Assembly (NCBI GenBank): GCA_020746875.1 | Contig: JAGTJL010000009.1 | Span: 372,001-436,000, forward strand | DNA: 64,000 bases | DNA from: Rhexocercosporidium sp. MPI-PUGE-AT-0058 | Taxonomy: Eukaryota; Ascomycota; Leotiomycetes; Helotiales | Direction of reading: 5' to 3' | Shown: positions 22,802 to 33,865 of the stretch, one piece after another | Position numbering within the stretch: position 1 is the first letter of the stretch | Layout of the letters: each line of letters begins with the position of its first letter | The notes under the pieces: generated by a model | What the model was told of the DNA's origin: nothing | Databases searched by the model: none | Seen by the model: only the letters and a program-made list of their open reading frames with translations | Made by a program: the position numbers and the translations under genes

Positions 22802-23137
22802 GGCGGAAGGGAGTACATGGAGTCAGCTTGTTTTATCAAGGACAGAACGGAATGGCACGAAGTGAAAGTGAAGTGAAGTGAAATGAAATGAAATGAACTG
22901 GACGAAAATGATTCTCATCTGATCTGGCTGTGCTGTGCCTCTAGACCCCTGCCTGCCTGCCTGCGTACTGTACTGGACCTGCCTTGCGGGGGATGACAAC
23001 GCGGGGTCCGTCGCCTGAAGCTCTGACCGCTCGCTAAGATAATTTCTTGGGCTGGGCTGGCTGGCATGATCATCGAGAAGAAAACAGCCATCCACCCACC
23101 CGATTCAGCTCCATCAATTAGACTATGCCCTAACGCC
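22802..23137. promoter_or_regulatory. 336-bp divergent promoter between unknown membrane-protein gene and JIP5
   Basis: Start codons face away from each other across 336 bp. The stretch has a purine-rich run of GTGAA/ATGAA units (22860-22897) and a TGCC/CTGC repeat near 22950. Shared control is inferred from spacing only. Confidence 0.5.
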
Positions 23138-24451
23138 ATGTTCGAGAATCTTTGCACTTTACCGCTCTCCTCAGAGCTCTTCGCCCAAGCACTTCATCCC
23201 ACCGAGCCAATTCTTGCAGTTGGACTGTCGGGTGGCCATGTCGAAGCCTTCCGACTACCTGTTATAGCTAGCACTTCTAGTGACGATGATGACGCGGATA
23301 CCAGCGTGCTTTCAACAGGAACAAGCACAATCGATACGGAATGGAGGACTCGGAGACACAAGGGCAGCTGTAGGACTTTGGCATACAGTGGTGATGGCGA
23401 AGGTATGTTCACCCAGCCATGCAGTTGAAATAGGACTTCAAGTGACCCGAAAACAGTTCTCTACTCCGCAGGCACAGATGGTCTCCTTAAAGCAGCAAAC
23501 TCCTCAACTGGACAAGTCGTCTCGAAAATCTTGATCCCCTTCGACCCCTCTGGAAAACTCGATCCCCCAACTCTGATTCACGCCCTCACACCACAGACAC
23601 TGCTTCTTGCGACCGACTCCGCTGCGTTACATTTATTCGATTTGAGGGCTCCTTCCACATTGAGCACGAAACCGAGCCAGACGCACCGCCCACACGACGA
23701 CTATATCTCCTCTCTGACACCCTTACCACCAACAGAGACTAGTACTAGCGGCTTCAGTAAACAATGGGTGACGACAGGAGGAACTACACTGGCGGTTACG
23801 GATTTGAGGAGGGGTGTTCTGGTTAAGAGCGAAGATCAGGAAGAGGAGCTTCTGAGTAGCGTCTTTGTTGGTGGCTTACCTTCAAGACCGGGAAGGAGCA
23901 AGGGCCAGAAAGTGCTAGTAGGCAGCTCGAATGGGGTTCTGACCTTGTGGGAGAGAGGAGTCTGGGATGACCAAGATGAGAGGATTATTGTTGATGGAGG
24001 GAGGGGCGGCGGGGAGAGCTTAGATGCTCTTGTACTGATGCCTGAAGGTGTAGGAGATGGTGGGAAGAATGTGGTCGTTGGTGTTGGAGATGGCACGATT
24101 CGGATCGTCAAGATGGGTCCTAATAAAGTCACTGCAGAGCTTAGACATGACGAAGTCGAAGGTGTCGTTGGGCTGGGATTTGATGTCGAGGGAAGGTTGA
24201 TCAGTGGAGGAGGATCCATCATCAAAGTTTGGCAGGAGAAGATGAGCCTAGGAGAAGACTCAGGAGAGGACGATTCTGATGATGATGAACCTGGTGCAAA
24301 GAAGAGGGCGATGGATGGGAGTGATAGTGACAGTGATGCGGACAGCAGTGAAGAAGAGGAAAAGGGACGCAAGAGCCGCAAGAAGCGGAGGAAGGCTAAC
24401 AGGAACAAGAATGTTGGGAGTGGAATTATCGGCTTGAAGGGCTTGGAGTAA
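23138..24451 (+). CDS. jip5: WD-repeat protein JIP5 (WDR55-like), 419 aa
   Basis: Two exons, 23138-23402 and 23457-24451, with a 54-bp intron whose acceptor AACAG joins Gly-Glu to Val-Leu-Tyr-Ser-Ala-Gly. The N-terminus [11 protein letters not shown] and the WD repeats match JIP5, which in yeast works in 60S ribosome biogenesis in the nucleolus. The repeats run through ~residue 335 (for example [12 protein letters not shown]). The C-terminus is a long Asp/Ser/Glu stretch followed by Lys/Arg-rich sequence, as in nucleolar proteins. An in-frame ATG at 23066 would add 24 residues, but orthologues begin at the Met-Phe-Glu start, so I kept that one. Confidence 0.92.
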
Positions 24452-25185
24452 TACCCATTTGTTATTGAGGCGAGAAAACCATGTACTGTACAAAGTAAAG
24501 GTCGTCAAATCCCTAAAGAAGACATCTTTATCAACTGAAAATGTTTCTTGGACGACACGTGTATAAGACAACGCTTCTTTAATTCGCGTCGAAAATTCAC
24601 AATCCCGAATCTGAACGAATCTAATGTTGTAGAAATGATGCCGCAAAGAGTCGACACCTTAACATCCAAGGGTTCTGCATATATTGTGTCAACCAGGGAA
24701 GCCGACCAAATGCAGCTATAAATGGGGCTAACATAGTTTCAACCAATATGACATCAGATTGTGACAATTCAAAAGTCGAGATGTCTGTGAAACAAAATCA
24801 AGCACGCTCAGCCAATGATATGGAAAAGCCAGTATTTGTTTGGCCAAGGACCCCCCTTTCATCCGAGATCTCCCTTGAGGACCCTTCTCTCGGCGGGTCG
24901 GCGTTCGGCGGCGCTAGCCAAGCGAGGAGGCAAATTCCAGTTTTCTCCGTATCTTCACGAGCCAACTCCAAATTCTCTATGCAAGTACTTACTTAATTGC
25001 TCTGACTCCTCATCAACCAGCACACTTCCCATACACCTATCAACCCAAAAATCTCGAATTCGCCTAATACATACAACCCAACGCTACGTAACGGCTCGAG
25101 ATTGAAAGGAGAATTCCCTACACGCGACAGAGTCCATATAAATCTTGGGAAATCCACATCGTCCTGCAAGCAGCACACGATCATA
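24452..25185. other. intergenic, promoter and leader of UPS2-like gene
   Basis: About 730 bp on the plus strand between two plus-strand genes. No conserved reading frame is seen. Confidence 0.5.
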
Positions 25186-25808
25186 ATGAAGGTCTTCTCA
25201 AGCGATTGCACGTTCAACTACTCGTGGGAGGAAGTGTCAACAGCGAACTGGAACAAATACTGCCCATGGAACGATAAATCAACGCATGTCATAGCAGTCG
25301 ACACGATATCGCGAAGCGTCGACGTAGATACCGGAATTGTACGTTCCTCTCCACTCGCGCCCCTTCCATCCTCATACTAACAACATTACAGCTGCGAACA
25401 GAACGACTCATAACATGCAAGCAGAGTGCGCCGAAATGGCTCAACTCGCTGATGGGAGGGAACGAGACCTCGCACGTCTTCGAGACTTCATACGTTGACC
25501 CGGCATCGAAAAAGGTCACCATGATCTCGCACAACCTGACCTTCTCGAATATCATCAATGTCAAGGAGACGGTCATCTACCAGCCGCTCTCGGCAACCCG
25601 GACGCAGTTCGTACAAGACGCTAAGATCACAGCTCTGTGCGGAGGATGGCAGAAAGTCAAGAACGCAGTGGAGGATGCAACGGTAACGCGGTTCTCGGAG
25701 AACGCTCGCAAGGGGAAGGAAGGATTCGAGTCGGTCCTCGAGATGAGCAGGAGGGTATTCCGGGAAGAGAAGCAGAGGGAGCAGACCCAGCAGGCGATTC
25801 TGGCATGA
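25186..25808 (+). CDS. ups2: PRELI/MSF1-domain lipid-transfer protein, Ups2-like, 189 aa
   Basis: Two exons, 25186-25338 and 25392-25808, with a 53-bp intron at phase 0. The protein is essentially one PRELI/MSF1 domain. Met-Lys-Val-Phe at the start, Ser-Thr-His-Val-Ile-Ala-Val-Asp, Thr-Glu-Arg-Leu-Ile-Thr-Cys-Lys-Gln and Ser-His-Val-Phe-Glu-Thr are closer to yeast Ups2 than to Ups1. Ups2 pairs with Mdm35 in the mitochondrial intermembrane space and moves phosphatidylserine to the inner membrane for phosphatidylethanolamine synthesis. The C-terminus is a charged helix (Arg/Glu/Lys/Gln) as in the family. Length agrees with PRELI proteins (~170-230). The Ups2 over Ups1 assignment is by eye, from remembered sequences. 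Confidence 0.88.
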
Positions 25809-27774
25809 GCGGGCGGACGGATGGATCATTTACGATTTTCTTCACCTGATGTCCTCAAGATTGCTTTTTGCGGCATTGGTTCTAATACCTCGATACCTGG
25901 ATACCACGACTTTTTTCTCGATTACCCCGATTCCTCGATTAGCGTCTGTTTTAGAGCGTGCTCATTGTCACTTTACGGGTTTGGTTCAGGCATATTAAAA
26001 GTCCACCTTGGAGTTTCTGGGGAGGCAGACATGGTTCAGAAGACAAAATTTCTAAGATGGAGTTCCGGGCTAGATAATGAGAGGGGGATAGAGAGAGACG
26101 AAGAGACAAAGAAAGAACTACACTCGAGGGCATGACCCCTCATTCTGTACAATTTGTATATACCGGGAGATCCTGCTGTTCTCTGGCACACCTAGACAAG
26201 ATGCCGGGGCAGATAAGAGCTAGAAGATAATCTACAGCATTGACTCATAGAAGAGTCACAATCAAGTTCGTTCTTCGGCATTAGAATTAAAAACTCCACT
26301 ATGATTTAAGAGATGAGAGTTCCATGCTACTTTGCTTGACAACGCATAGCAATTTGCGAAATGAACTGCCATGTCCCTGGATGGCACAGACTATAGAATA
26401 CAGGGGCCTTCCTTGGATCGGATGCCAAAATCCAAGACTATAATAAAAGGTAATACACAATAATTCGAATATCGACACGATGAAAATAACGAGTACAGCA
26501 TCTACTTCGTTACTGTGAATGTGGAGAAGCAAGCTCTCTCTTACATCTAGCTCACCACTCGCTCAAACTCAACAACAAACCATTGAATTCCTTCACTGAA
26601 CGCTTTTATGAGTTTCACTCGGAGGTTTCGAAATACAAGGAGAATCTAATTACACGGAGTTGAGAGCGGGGGAGTGTCATTCAATGAACGAGGGATTCGA
26701 TTGGAAGATTGAAGATGCTATCCGTTTGCCTGTCTGCATCGAGGAAGTCATACATCGCTATGGAATTTTCATCCTTTGTCTACTTCATCTTGAATTGTGG
26801 TTATTGAAGAGTTCTTGACTATTGAATATATCATGCGATGTACTTTCCTTTACAGGACTTGTGATTCGGGAAAGGGCGTTCCAATTGAGCCTGGCCCTGT
26901 ATCTCCAGCCATATAGGCGATACCCTTTGTCATAGACGCTGAAGAGAGCTTCTGGTTTCATGAAGTTTCCTAGAGAGCGGGCTTTGAATATCTCGAGATC
27001 CATATAACTCCCGCCTGGGACGGTAGGGTAAAGACAACCTCCACATGTATATGAACGAATGGAAATACAGCCAGTCCTACATATGCGTGCTGATTGCGAA
27101 AGGCACCGGTGCGTCAAGACTTCTGTTCGGGCACTAACATTTCTAATTCCGAACTGTTCAATCTGGCACATGTACGTATACTTTCATACAAATCACAAGT
27201 CACGTTCCCATCACATAGCAAGAAAGTCAGAGCAGGGTGGGTTTCTGTGGAGTAGATTCAAGCGTTTTCTATCCACCTATGCTATCTTCACCGCAGACAA
27301 GTGCTCTACGCCGATAGAATGGCTAGCCTAGTTCAGGGCCATTATTTCCATGTTTTCAGAGACTAAGCGCTGCCCCCGTGTACGTATGTCTCTCTGGTCC
27401 ACCGAATACTGCCTTCTGCAGTCATCATTAAGAAAAACTTAACAACTTCCCCTCCCCTTTTCCAAGCTCGACGCTCCCCCCTTTCGTTCAGGGAGGGCGT
27501 GCAAGGAATACTTGGCGGGTACACACAACGAAATCGCGCGAGCCAACATATCTCTATCCCGGAGGAATCGTGAATGATGTGGCTGCGGTGCCGCGGATTC
27601 GGCTTCGTGAGTTGACAGGCGCATCAGAAGCCAGCCCTGATGCGCGCTGTGATGTCGCAAACAGGTATAAGTAGCCGTAAAGAATGGACGGCGTTGGGGG
27701 ATGATCGGGATTGATTTCTTCTCTCCTCCTTCATTCGGCTCAACTCCTTCCTTTCTCCTTCTTCATTGGGTTCT
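25809..27774. other. 2-kb region without a supported gene
   Basis: Includes the 3' ends of the UPS2-like gene and of the EsdC-like gene. A minus-strand frame at 26785-27171 (128 codons) has many Cys but no known domain and no supporting splice pattern. I do not call it. Confidence 0.5.
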
Positions 27775-28692
27775 TCATCGTCTCACGACCAGGCCGTGGC
27801 GGCGAGAGCTGCTGGGAACGTACTCATCGTCGGATGAGCAGCAGGAGCTCGAGTCGTCACTGTAACCGCAGCGGGAGCCGCCACAGTCCAACTTGACACG
27901 ATCGCCTCCGCGAGTGATGCCGTAGCGCTCGCAAGTGCAGTTGACAGACCCCGTGCTGTAGTCGCTGAGGGAGCTTGCGGAGCTGGGCGAGTCACTGTCG
28001 GAGCGGCTGGAAAGGCTGGAGCCGACGGATGAGGGTGGTGAGCTGGACACATCGTATTCGTAATCCTCGTTGATGGTCGTGGTGCTGAAGCGGGATGTCA
28101 ACTCCTCGACTGTTGGGGCGCTGTAGTCGGCCTCGAGAATGTACTTGGTGGCGTGGGGAGTGACTGGCTTTGGCGACTGGATTTGCGAGATGGAGAGTGG
28201 GCGTCCCTTGGGGATGTCGACGGACAAGCTCAAGCTGTCGCGGCGGGATTCACGGCGAGAGCTGGAGGAGGAGTGCTTCTCCTTTGAAGATGAAGAGTGG
28301 TGCTTGGATGAGCGCTTCTCCTTGTCTGATGAAGAGTGCTTGGAGGAAGAGCTGGTCTTTGAGGAGCGGTGGGACGAAGAAGATGAGGACTTCTCATGGG
28401 GAACATCGAGGATGTTCAAGACGCGGCCAGTGGTTGGCTCAGTGGTGGATGACTGTGCGGGGTCGTGGGAGACGTGGTATCCATCGATGATGTAGTAATA
28501 CCAGTATCTTTGACCGGGCTGGAGAGTCGTGCCTTGGAATCTGAATGTACCCTTCCAGGCACCGGACTTTGAAGATGTCTTATCCTTGGAAAGAGGAAGC
28601 TGACCGGCATAGTTGTCCCATGAGCCGAGAAGATGTACGGTCTTGACGCTGGAGGATGTGCGGAGCGAGAATGAGAGTTGAACGGCGGCCAT
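27775..28692 (-). CDS. esdC: EsdC-like protein with AMPK-beta-type glycogen-binding domain, 305 aa
   Basis: Single exon. Residues ~1-95 form a carbohydrate-binding module of the AMPK-beta/CBM48 kind. The sequence has Val-His-Leu-Leu-Gly-Ser-Trp-Asp-Asn-Tyr near the N-terminus, then Gly-Ala-Trp-Lys-Gly and Tyr-Trp-Tyr-Tyr-Tyr-Ile-Ile-Asp-Gly. Next comes a Ser/Lys/His-rich low-complexity tail to about residue 150, then acidic and Ser-rich stretches. Near the end is a short Cys cluster (Asn-Cys-Thr-Cys-Glu, then paired Cys). In Aspergillus nidulans, EsdC has this glycogen-binding domain and is needed for early sexual development; the function here is inferred from that resemblance. No signal peptide or kinase domain is present. 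Confidence 0.85.
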   Translation of the reverse strand: MAAVQLSFSLRTSSSVKTVHLLGSWDNYAGQLPLSKDKTSSKSGAWKGTFRFQGTTLQPGQRYWYYYIIDGYHVSHDPAQSSTTEPTTGRVLNILDVPHEKSSSSSSHRSSKTSSSSKHSSSDKEKRSSKHHSSSSKEKHSSSSSRRESRRDSLSLSVDIPKGRPLSISQIQSPKPVTPHATKYILEADYSAPTVEELTSRFSTTTINEDYEYDVSSSPPSSVGSSLSSRSDSDSPSSASSLSDYSTGSVNCTCERYGITRGGDRVKLDCGGSRCGYSDDSSSCCSSDDEYVPSSSRRHGLVVRR

Positions 28693-30261
28693 TTTGAAAT
28701 GAGCTACTTAAAATTTGCGAAATGTCGTAATGGGAAATGTAATGCAGTTGATTCGAGCAAGTAGAGCTAGTTTGGAGGTGAGAGCGGTAGATTAGAGGAG
28801 CAAAAATTAATGAAGTTGGCCAGCAACTTGGATAGGACAATTAGAAAGTATGTGTTGAAGTGGTGATATTATGAGCACAGCTCAGGGACGAGGCGAGACA
28901 AGGACGAGTAAACAAAAAAACACACAACGAAGATGGAGGAACTAGCTCTGAGAAGATTGACTGCTTGCTGAGGAAAGAAGAGAAAAGAGGAATCTAAATT
29001 GGGGTCCTGGGTTACCTTTATGGGAGGCCAGCAATGGAGGCCGCCAACAACGGGCTCTTCTCTGGCTTACTGGTTGCTGGTGCCATGCCATGCCATGCCA
29101 GTGACCAGTCGTCGATACTGCTGCCACCGGCTGGGATGTCGGCCACATCCACCTTGAGTGATCGCTTGCGCTCGCCAGCTATTGGGCTGATGCGGGTGGG
29201 CTGGTGCAGCTGGATGCAAGGACTTGATAGACTTCTGCAAGAGCCGGCGCCTACGGGGAAGATGCGAGGAGATGGGGTGAACGGCATGACATGAGCTGCA
29301 GCTGGAAAAAGCCAGCTAGATACGCTTCGGGATGCTGAGCGCTACGACGTGCGCCAGGGTCTCTGGTAGATCCCGCCCACGACCAATGAAGATCCATAGA
29401 TACAATTCGGGATGGACGCCATCAATGCACGACCGCTTGCGCAGAAACATCCCGCCAATCACACCCCGCAGCAAGTACGAGATCTCTGTGATGTGATATC
29501 GAAGGGCCGGGGCAGGCAATAGTGGGAGAGGAGGAGGAGGGGGAAGAGGGATGGATGCAGGTGCCGGGAGGAGGCAGCATCACCAAGTAGCCAAGTAGCC
29601 AAGCAGAGAGAGGGAGAGGTGCAGTCAGTCAGGTAAGCGACCTAAGGTTATCTTTTGTGCCACGCGAGTCTCGGTACATTGCGTAATCCGTAGAATGTGT
29701 GTCGGTGTCCCAGATCAGATCCTTGATTTGGAGCCGAAAGCTTGAGCTTAGCGGAGAGGAGAGTTCATGTGAGGCTGCATGTTTGACCGAAATAGGAGTA
29801 GAGCTTTATATCGACAGCGGTTAAGCAGCTGTCGGATGGAGGTGTTCAGAGACACTAGAGGAGTGGATATTCAGATGCTTCTCGGAACCACCCAAGACCC
29901 TCCAGGGAAAGCTAGGCATTGCATTTGAGTTCGAATATCTGCACATCGACCGGTGACACCAGCCGTGTCCAGACCAGACCTCGAAGATGATGCTCGCGGA
30001 GTCGCTGCGGAACTTCATGCCGACTGGCTCTACAAGAACGTGGTCTCTGATCAGGTCGCCTTTACGGAAATGAATAGCAGACAAGTCATAGATGATGTAT
30101 CCTCAAGTCTATCTGCAAGCAATGCAGTGGTCAAGTCAGAAGGCTCTGACACTAATGCTATGCCTCTCAATCTCGTTTCATATCCTCAGCCTCGCCTCTG
30201 AGCAATGTCAATAAAAGACATTGATCACTCTGTTCAACACATTCCTCCATACCCTGTTCAA
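28693..30261. other. 1.6-kb intergenic region; no gene supported
   Basis: Contains the EsdC-like promoter and the 3' flank of IFA38. Short repeats are present: tandem CATGC units at ~29085-29100 and AGTAGCCA units at 29585-29600. Frames of 60-90 codons have no domain. Confidence 0.5.
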
Positions 30262-31347
30262 TTACGCCTTCTTAGCATCTCTCTCAGCCTTCTTCAAAGC
30301 CCTTCTCCGGATGCTTTCGTGCATCTTTCTGTTCTGTACGACCACCCTTTGGCCTCCCAAACCAACTGTATTCTCCAACCACCACTGCATAATGGCATGA
30401 CCCCAAAATGGCGTACTGGTATATGCCATATTTTGGGCACCCCCCCTACGGCCAATCTTGCCCAGAACACTCTTAACAAACATCCTTGGACTTGGAATGA
30501 AAGCACTGGTCTTGCGGATCTTCGACATGGCAGTTGTGACGAGGTAGCTGAGGACCAACTCGACGTCCACGCCCGAGCCTGCGAGTTCAGCGCCGAGAGC
30601 AGTAGACCATTGTTGCAAGAAGGCCTTGGAGCCCGAGTATGTTGCGAGAAGAGGTGTGGGAAGAAGACCACCGAAGGATCCCATGGTAAGGATCAAGCCA
30701 CGCTTGCGCTGTATCATGCCTGGCACAACAATCTGCGTAACCCTCAAGGTAGCCACACAATTGATCTCAATGATAGCCTTCATCTCATCCTTTGGCGTGA
30801 GCGCAAAGGGAACCGGTATGCTGTGACTCTGTCCGACATTGTTGACCAAAATTCCAACATCCAGAGAATCAACGAGTGCTTTGAGCTTGGCGTAATCCTC
30901 GTCCTTGTTCAGCGAGAAGTCCATGGCAAGGGTTTTGACTGCAATTTGGGAGCCGGCATATTTCTGCGTAATTTCAGTGGAGAGGGTATCGAGCTTCGAG
31001 GCGGTGCGAGAGATCAGAACGAGATTGAAGCCTTTCTGGGCAAGTTGGATAGCGTATTCCTTTCCAATGCCATCTGAGGCGCCAGTGACAATTGCCCAGG
31101 TACCTTTCTTGCCGTAGCTGCGAAGCTGTAGGCAGAATTAGCATTGCCGTTTTCGTGTAGTGAAATTGCTCTGCAAGAGAAAAAGGAGGGCAGAACGTAC
31201 ACTCTTTCCACTAATCACAAACAAACTCAACAGCAGTCTCACATAACTGACAACCTTGAAGCCCAAGAACAAGGCGCCAACGCCAGCGAATAACGCCAGC
31301 AGAGGTGCAGGGACCTTGTCGAGTGAGTCGAGCGAGATGTAATCCAT
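30262..31347 (-). CDS. ifa38: very-long-chain 3-oxoacyl-CoA reductase, 336 aa
   Basis: Two exons, 31201-31347 and 30262-31125, with a 75-bp intron at phase 0. The N-terminus has a hydrophobic helix that anchors the enzyme in the ER membrane. A short-chain dehydrogenase domain follows, with the NADPH motif Thr-Gly-Ala-Ser-Asp-Gly-Ile-Gly (near residue 62), Asn-Asn-Val-Gly and the catalytic pair Tyr-Ser-Gly-Ser-Lys near residue 211. It matches Ifa38 (KAR), the second step of fatty-acid elongation, which makes long-chain acyl-CoAs for sphingolipids. The end, Asp-Ala-Lys-Lys-Ala, is lysine-rich but lacks a perfect dilysine retrieval signal. Length (336) is usual. It diverges from RAD7, 386 bp away. 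Confidence 0.93.
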
Positions 31348-31733
31348 GGTGTCTAGTCGTGAAAAACACGGTGGTGGAGTGAGAGGGGAGATCTTAGAAC
31401 GAATCGAGGTCGCTTTGTTGAGCTTTTGCTCGGATCTTCAGGGGTACCAGCCGATACTGTAGCGCCATTCGAAATGCCACTTTACCTCCCTCACGTGCTT
31501 ACGCGAACCGCGTTATGTTTTTAGTGCCTTCGAGTTCTCCTTTCATGACCTTCAAACAACCACAATCCTGCAGCGAAGTGAGGTTCTTCACTGGACGTGG
31601 CATCAACGCTAAATCGAAAGAGCCTTAAGTTGCACATTTTCTCGAGGACTGCGTCGTTCTGCAACGTCTTCCTCCTTCGGGTTGCACAACCATCAGAACA
31701 CAGACCAGCCTGCTGAGGTGCAAATCTGAGAAA
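31348..31733. promoter_or_regulatory. 386-bp divergent promoter, IFA38 / RAD7
   Basis: The region between the IFA38 start (31347) and the RAD7 start (31734). The RAD7 side carries a leader with no upstream ATG in the same frame. No transcription-factor motif is claimed. Confidence 0.5.
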
Positions 31734-33865
31734 ATGTATGTTCAATTTCCCCCTCATCGGTCTATTGCTAACTACTCCACAGGTCGAGCAGAGGCAGAGG
31801 CAGAGGCCGAGGCCGAAATCGAACTCAAGCAAATGTACCAGTGCTAAATAACAACAATGCCAATCCTGCCAATCCTCCTGTGGCTGCGGCTGCTCCAGTC
31901 AATGCTGCGGTTGCTAGAGCTGCGGCGATTCGAGGACCGTAGGTCTCATGTACCCCTCCTCTTTTCCAGATACTTACTATTCAACAGACAATCTGCTTTG
32001 ACCAGCTATCTTGCAGTAAGCCTCCCGCACCTACCAATGTCCATACACACCCGCTGATGCTTTCCAGTCTGCAGGAATTAATGCCAATCAAATCCGTCAA
32101 GATGCCGAAACTCGACGCGCTGCTGCCCTAGCCTCCCAACAACCCGCAGATACTCCCGATGATGACGATGAGGCTGCCCCGGAACCCCTTCGCAAGCGTA
32201 AGGAGACAAAGGCACAGGAGGCTAAGAGAAAGAAGGAAGAGGAGGTACATTTTGCTGTTTCCAAAAAGTGGCGACACAGCTAACATTAAATAGAAAGCCA
32301 TTGCTAAGATCAAGGCTTCGAAAAAATTCCAAAGCCGAAGACGCAAATTTGGATCTGAGGATGAGTTGTCTGACGAGGATGAGGCAGCCAGAGCCATGTG
32401 GAAATCCGATAAGGCACCTCTGCCTGGTCAAATGGAGAACTGTGCGGTCTGTGAGAAGCGGTTCAGCGTTACTGGATATAGTAAACCTGGCCCAGATGGA
32501 GGTTTGTTATGCCCAAAGTGCACCAGGGATCTCAACAAGGAGGAAGGTGCCGCCAGAAAGAAGAGAAAAACTGCGGTCGGCCAAGCAAGACGCCAAATCC
32601 AAAGTAACCTCCTTGATGGTATCTATCCTGGAGCCAAGAAGCTCATGACACTTTGCATTGAGACTGTAGCCAAGCACGTTGAAGATGCGTCAAGTTTAGG
32701 CGATCTTCCTGCTCCGATGGTCGACAAAGTCGCTGCTAGTCTTGCTAAGAAGTGGCTCATCACCCCTGCTACCCTCAATCTCTTCCTTCGCCCTGGTTAT
32801 GATACCGTTACAGTCTACGATGGATCGAAGTTGAGTTCCGATGATTACATCCGCATCTTCCAGATCGTCCCAACCATCAAATATCTCAGGCTCCGGAATG
32901 CTGTTCAATTTAAGAACAAGGTCATGGATCATCTTCTTGGTACTACGGTTGAATTGGAGAGTCTCAGTCTTCACGGTGCAAACTTGATTGATGATGAGAG
33001 ATGGAACCGGTTCATGAACGAGAAAAGTCAGCACTTGAAGGCTCTGAAAGTCTATCACACAGATGGTCACTTTGGCGACGAGCAATTGGAGCTTCTCCCA
33101 AACGCATGCCCTCAACTCGAGTGCCTCAAGGTTGTGCACAACCAGAAGGTCAGCGATGAAGGTCTCTTTCACATTGCTGAGCTCTCTAATCTGAAGAAAT
33201 TGACTCTCGAGATCTACAACACAACCTCCACGGCTCCCTATGTTGAGATCATCAACAACATTGGTCCCGGACTCGAAACTCTCGCACTTGCAGCAGTTCA
33301 CTACGTCGATAATTCCGTCCTCCACGCTATCCACGAAAACTGCCAAAATCTCTTCAAACTCCGCATCACCGACAACGAAGTTCTTACCGATGCCAGCTTC
33401 GCCGCGCTCTTCACAGATTGGCTCAATCCACCTCTTACCTACATCGACTTCCACAAATGCCGACACATCGATGCTGCTGAACCCCGTGAAAACCCCAGTA
33501 TGATCGGTCTCGCCTCGGCCGGTTTCGAAGCTATGATGGCACACTCTGGCTCGACTCTCCGCTACCTCGATGTTCATTCTTGCCGCCACATTTCACGCGA
33601 AGCCTTTGAGAATGTCTTTGCTGAAAATAAGGTCTACCCCGAGCTTCGTGAACTCAACATTAGCTTCTGCCAAGGAGTCAATGATTTCATTTGCGGTCTC
33701 ATCTTCAGAACCTGCCCTAATCTCAAGACGCTCAAGGTTTTTGGCAACTTTGGTGTCAAAGATGTTCGGGTTCCAAAGGGCAAAATCTTGATCGGCGTTC
33801 CTAACGCATTGGGTATGCAAATTGAGGGCACGGAGCTTGCGGAAGATGAGGGTAGAGTCATCTAA
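31734..33865 (+). CDS. rad7: RAD7-like DNA-repair protein, 644 aa, split start codon
   Basis: Five exons: 31734-31735, 31783-31938, 31988-32015, 32068-32244 and 32294-33865. The first intron cuts the start codon after AT and its GTATGT donor joins to G at 31783 (ATG-Ser-Ser-Arg-Gly). The N-terminus is Arg/Gly-rich and then reads Ala-Ala-Ile-Arg-Gly-Pro-Gln-Ser-Ala-Leu-Thr-Ser, as in fungal Rad7. Next is a basic segment and a two-CxxC zinc-like motif (Cys-Ala-Val-Cys and Cys-Pro-Lys-Cys, near residues 172-198). Leucine-rich repeats follow from ~265 to 620. Rad7 pairs with Rad16 in global-genome nucleotide excision repair. The gene matches in domain order, and the exon structure is by eye. Confidence 0.9.

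Noticed and set aside
26785..27171. 128-codon Cys-containing minus-strand frame
   Set aside because: No known family, no intron signals, isolated in AT-rich DNA. Could be reconsidered only with RNA evidence.
30205..31077. 290-codon plus-strand frame
   Set aside because: Antisense shadow of the IFA38 coding sequence, which has clear catalytic motifs on the other strand.
32696..33589. 297-codon minus-strand frame
   Set aside because: Antisense shadow of RAD7 leucine-rich repeats.
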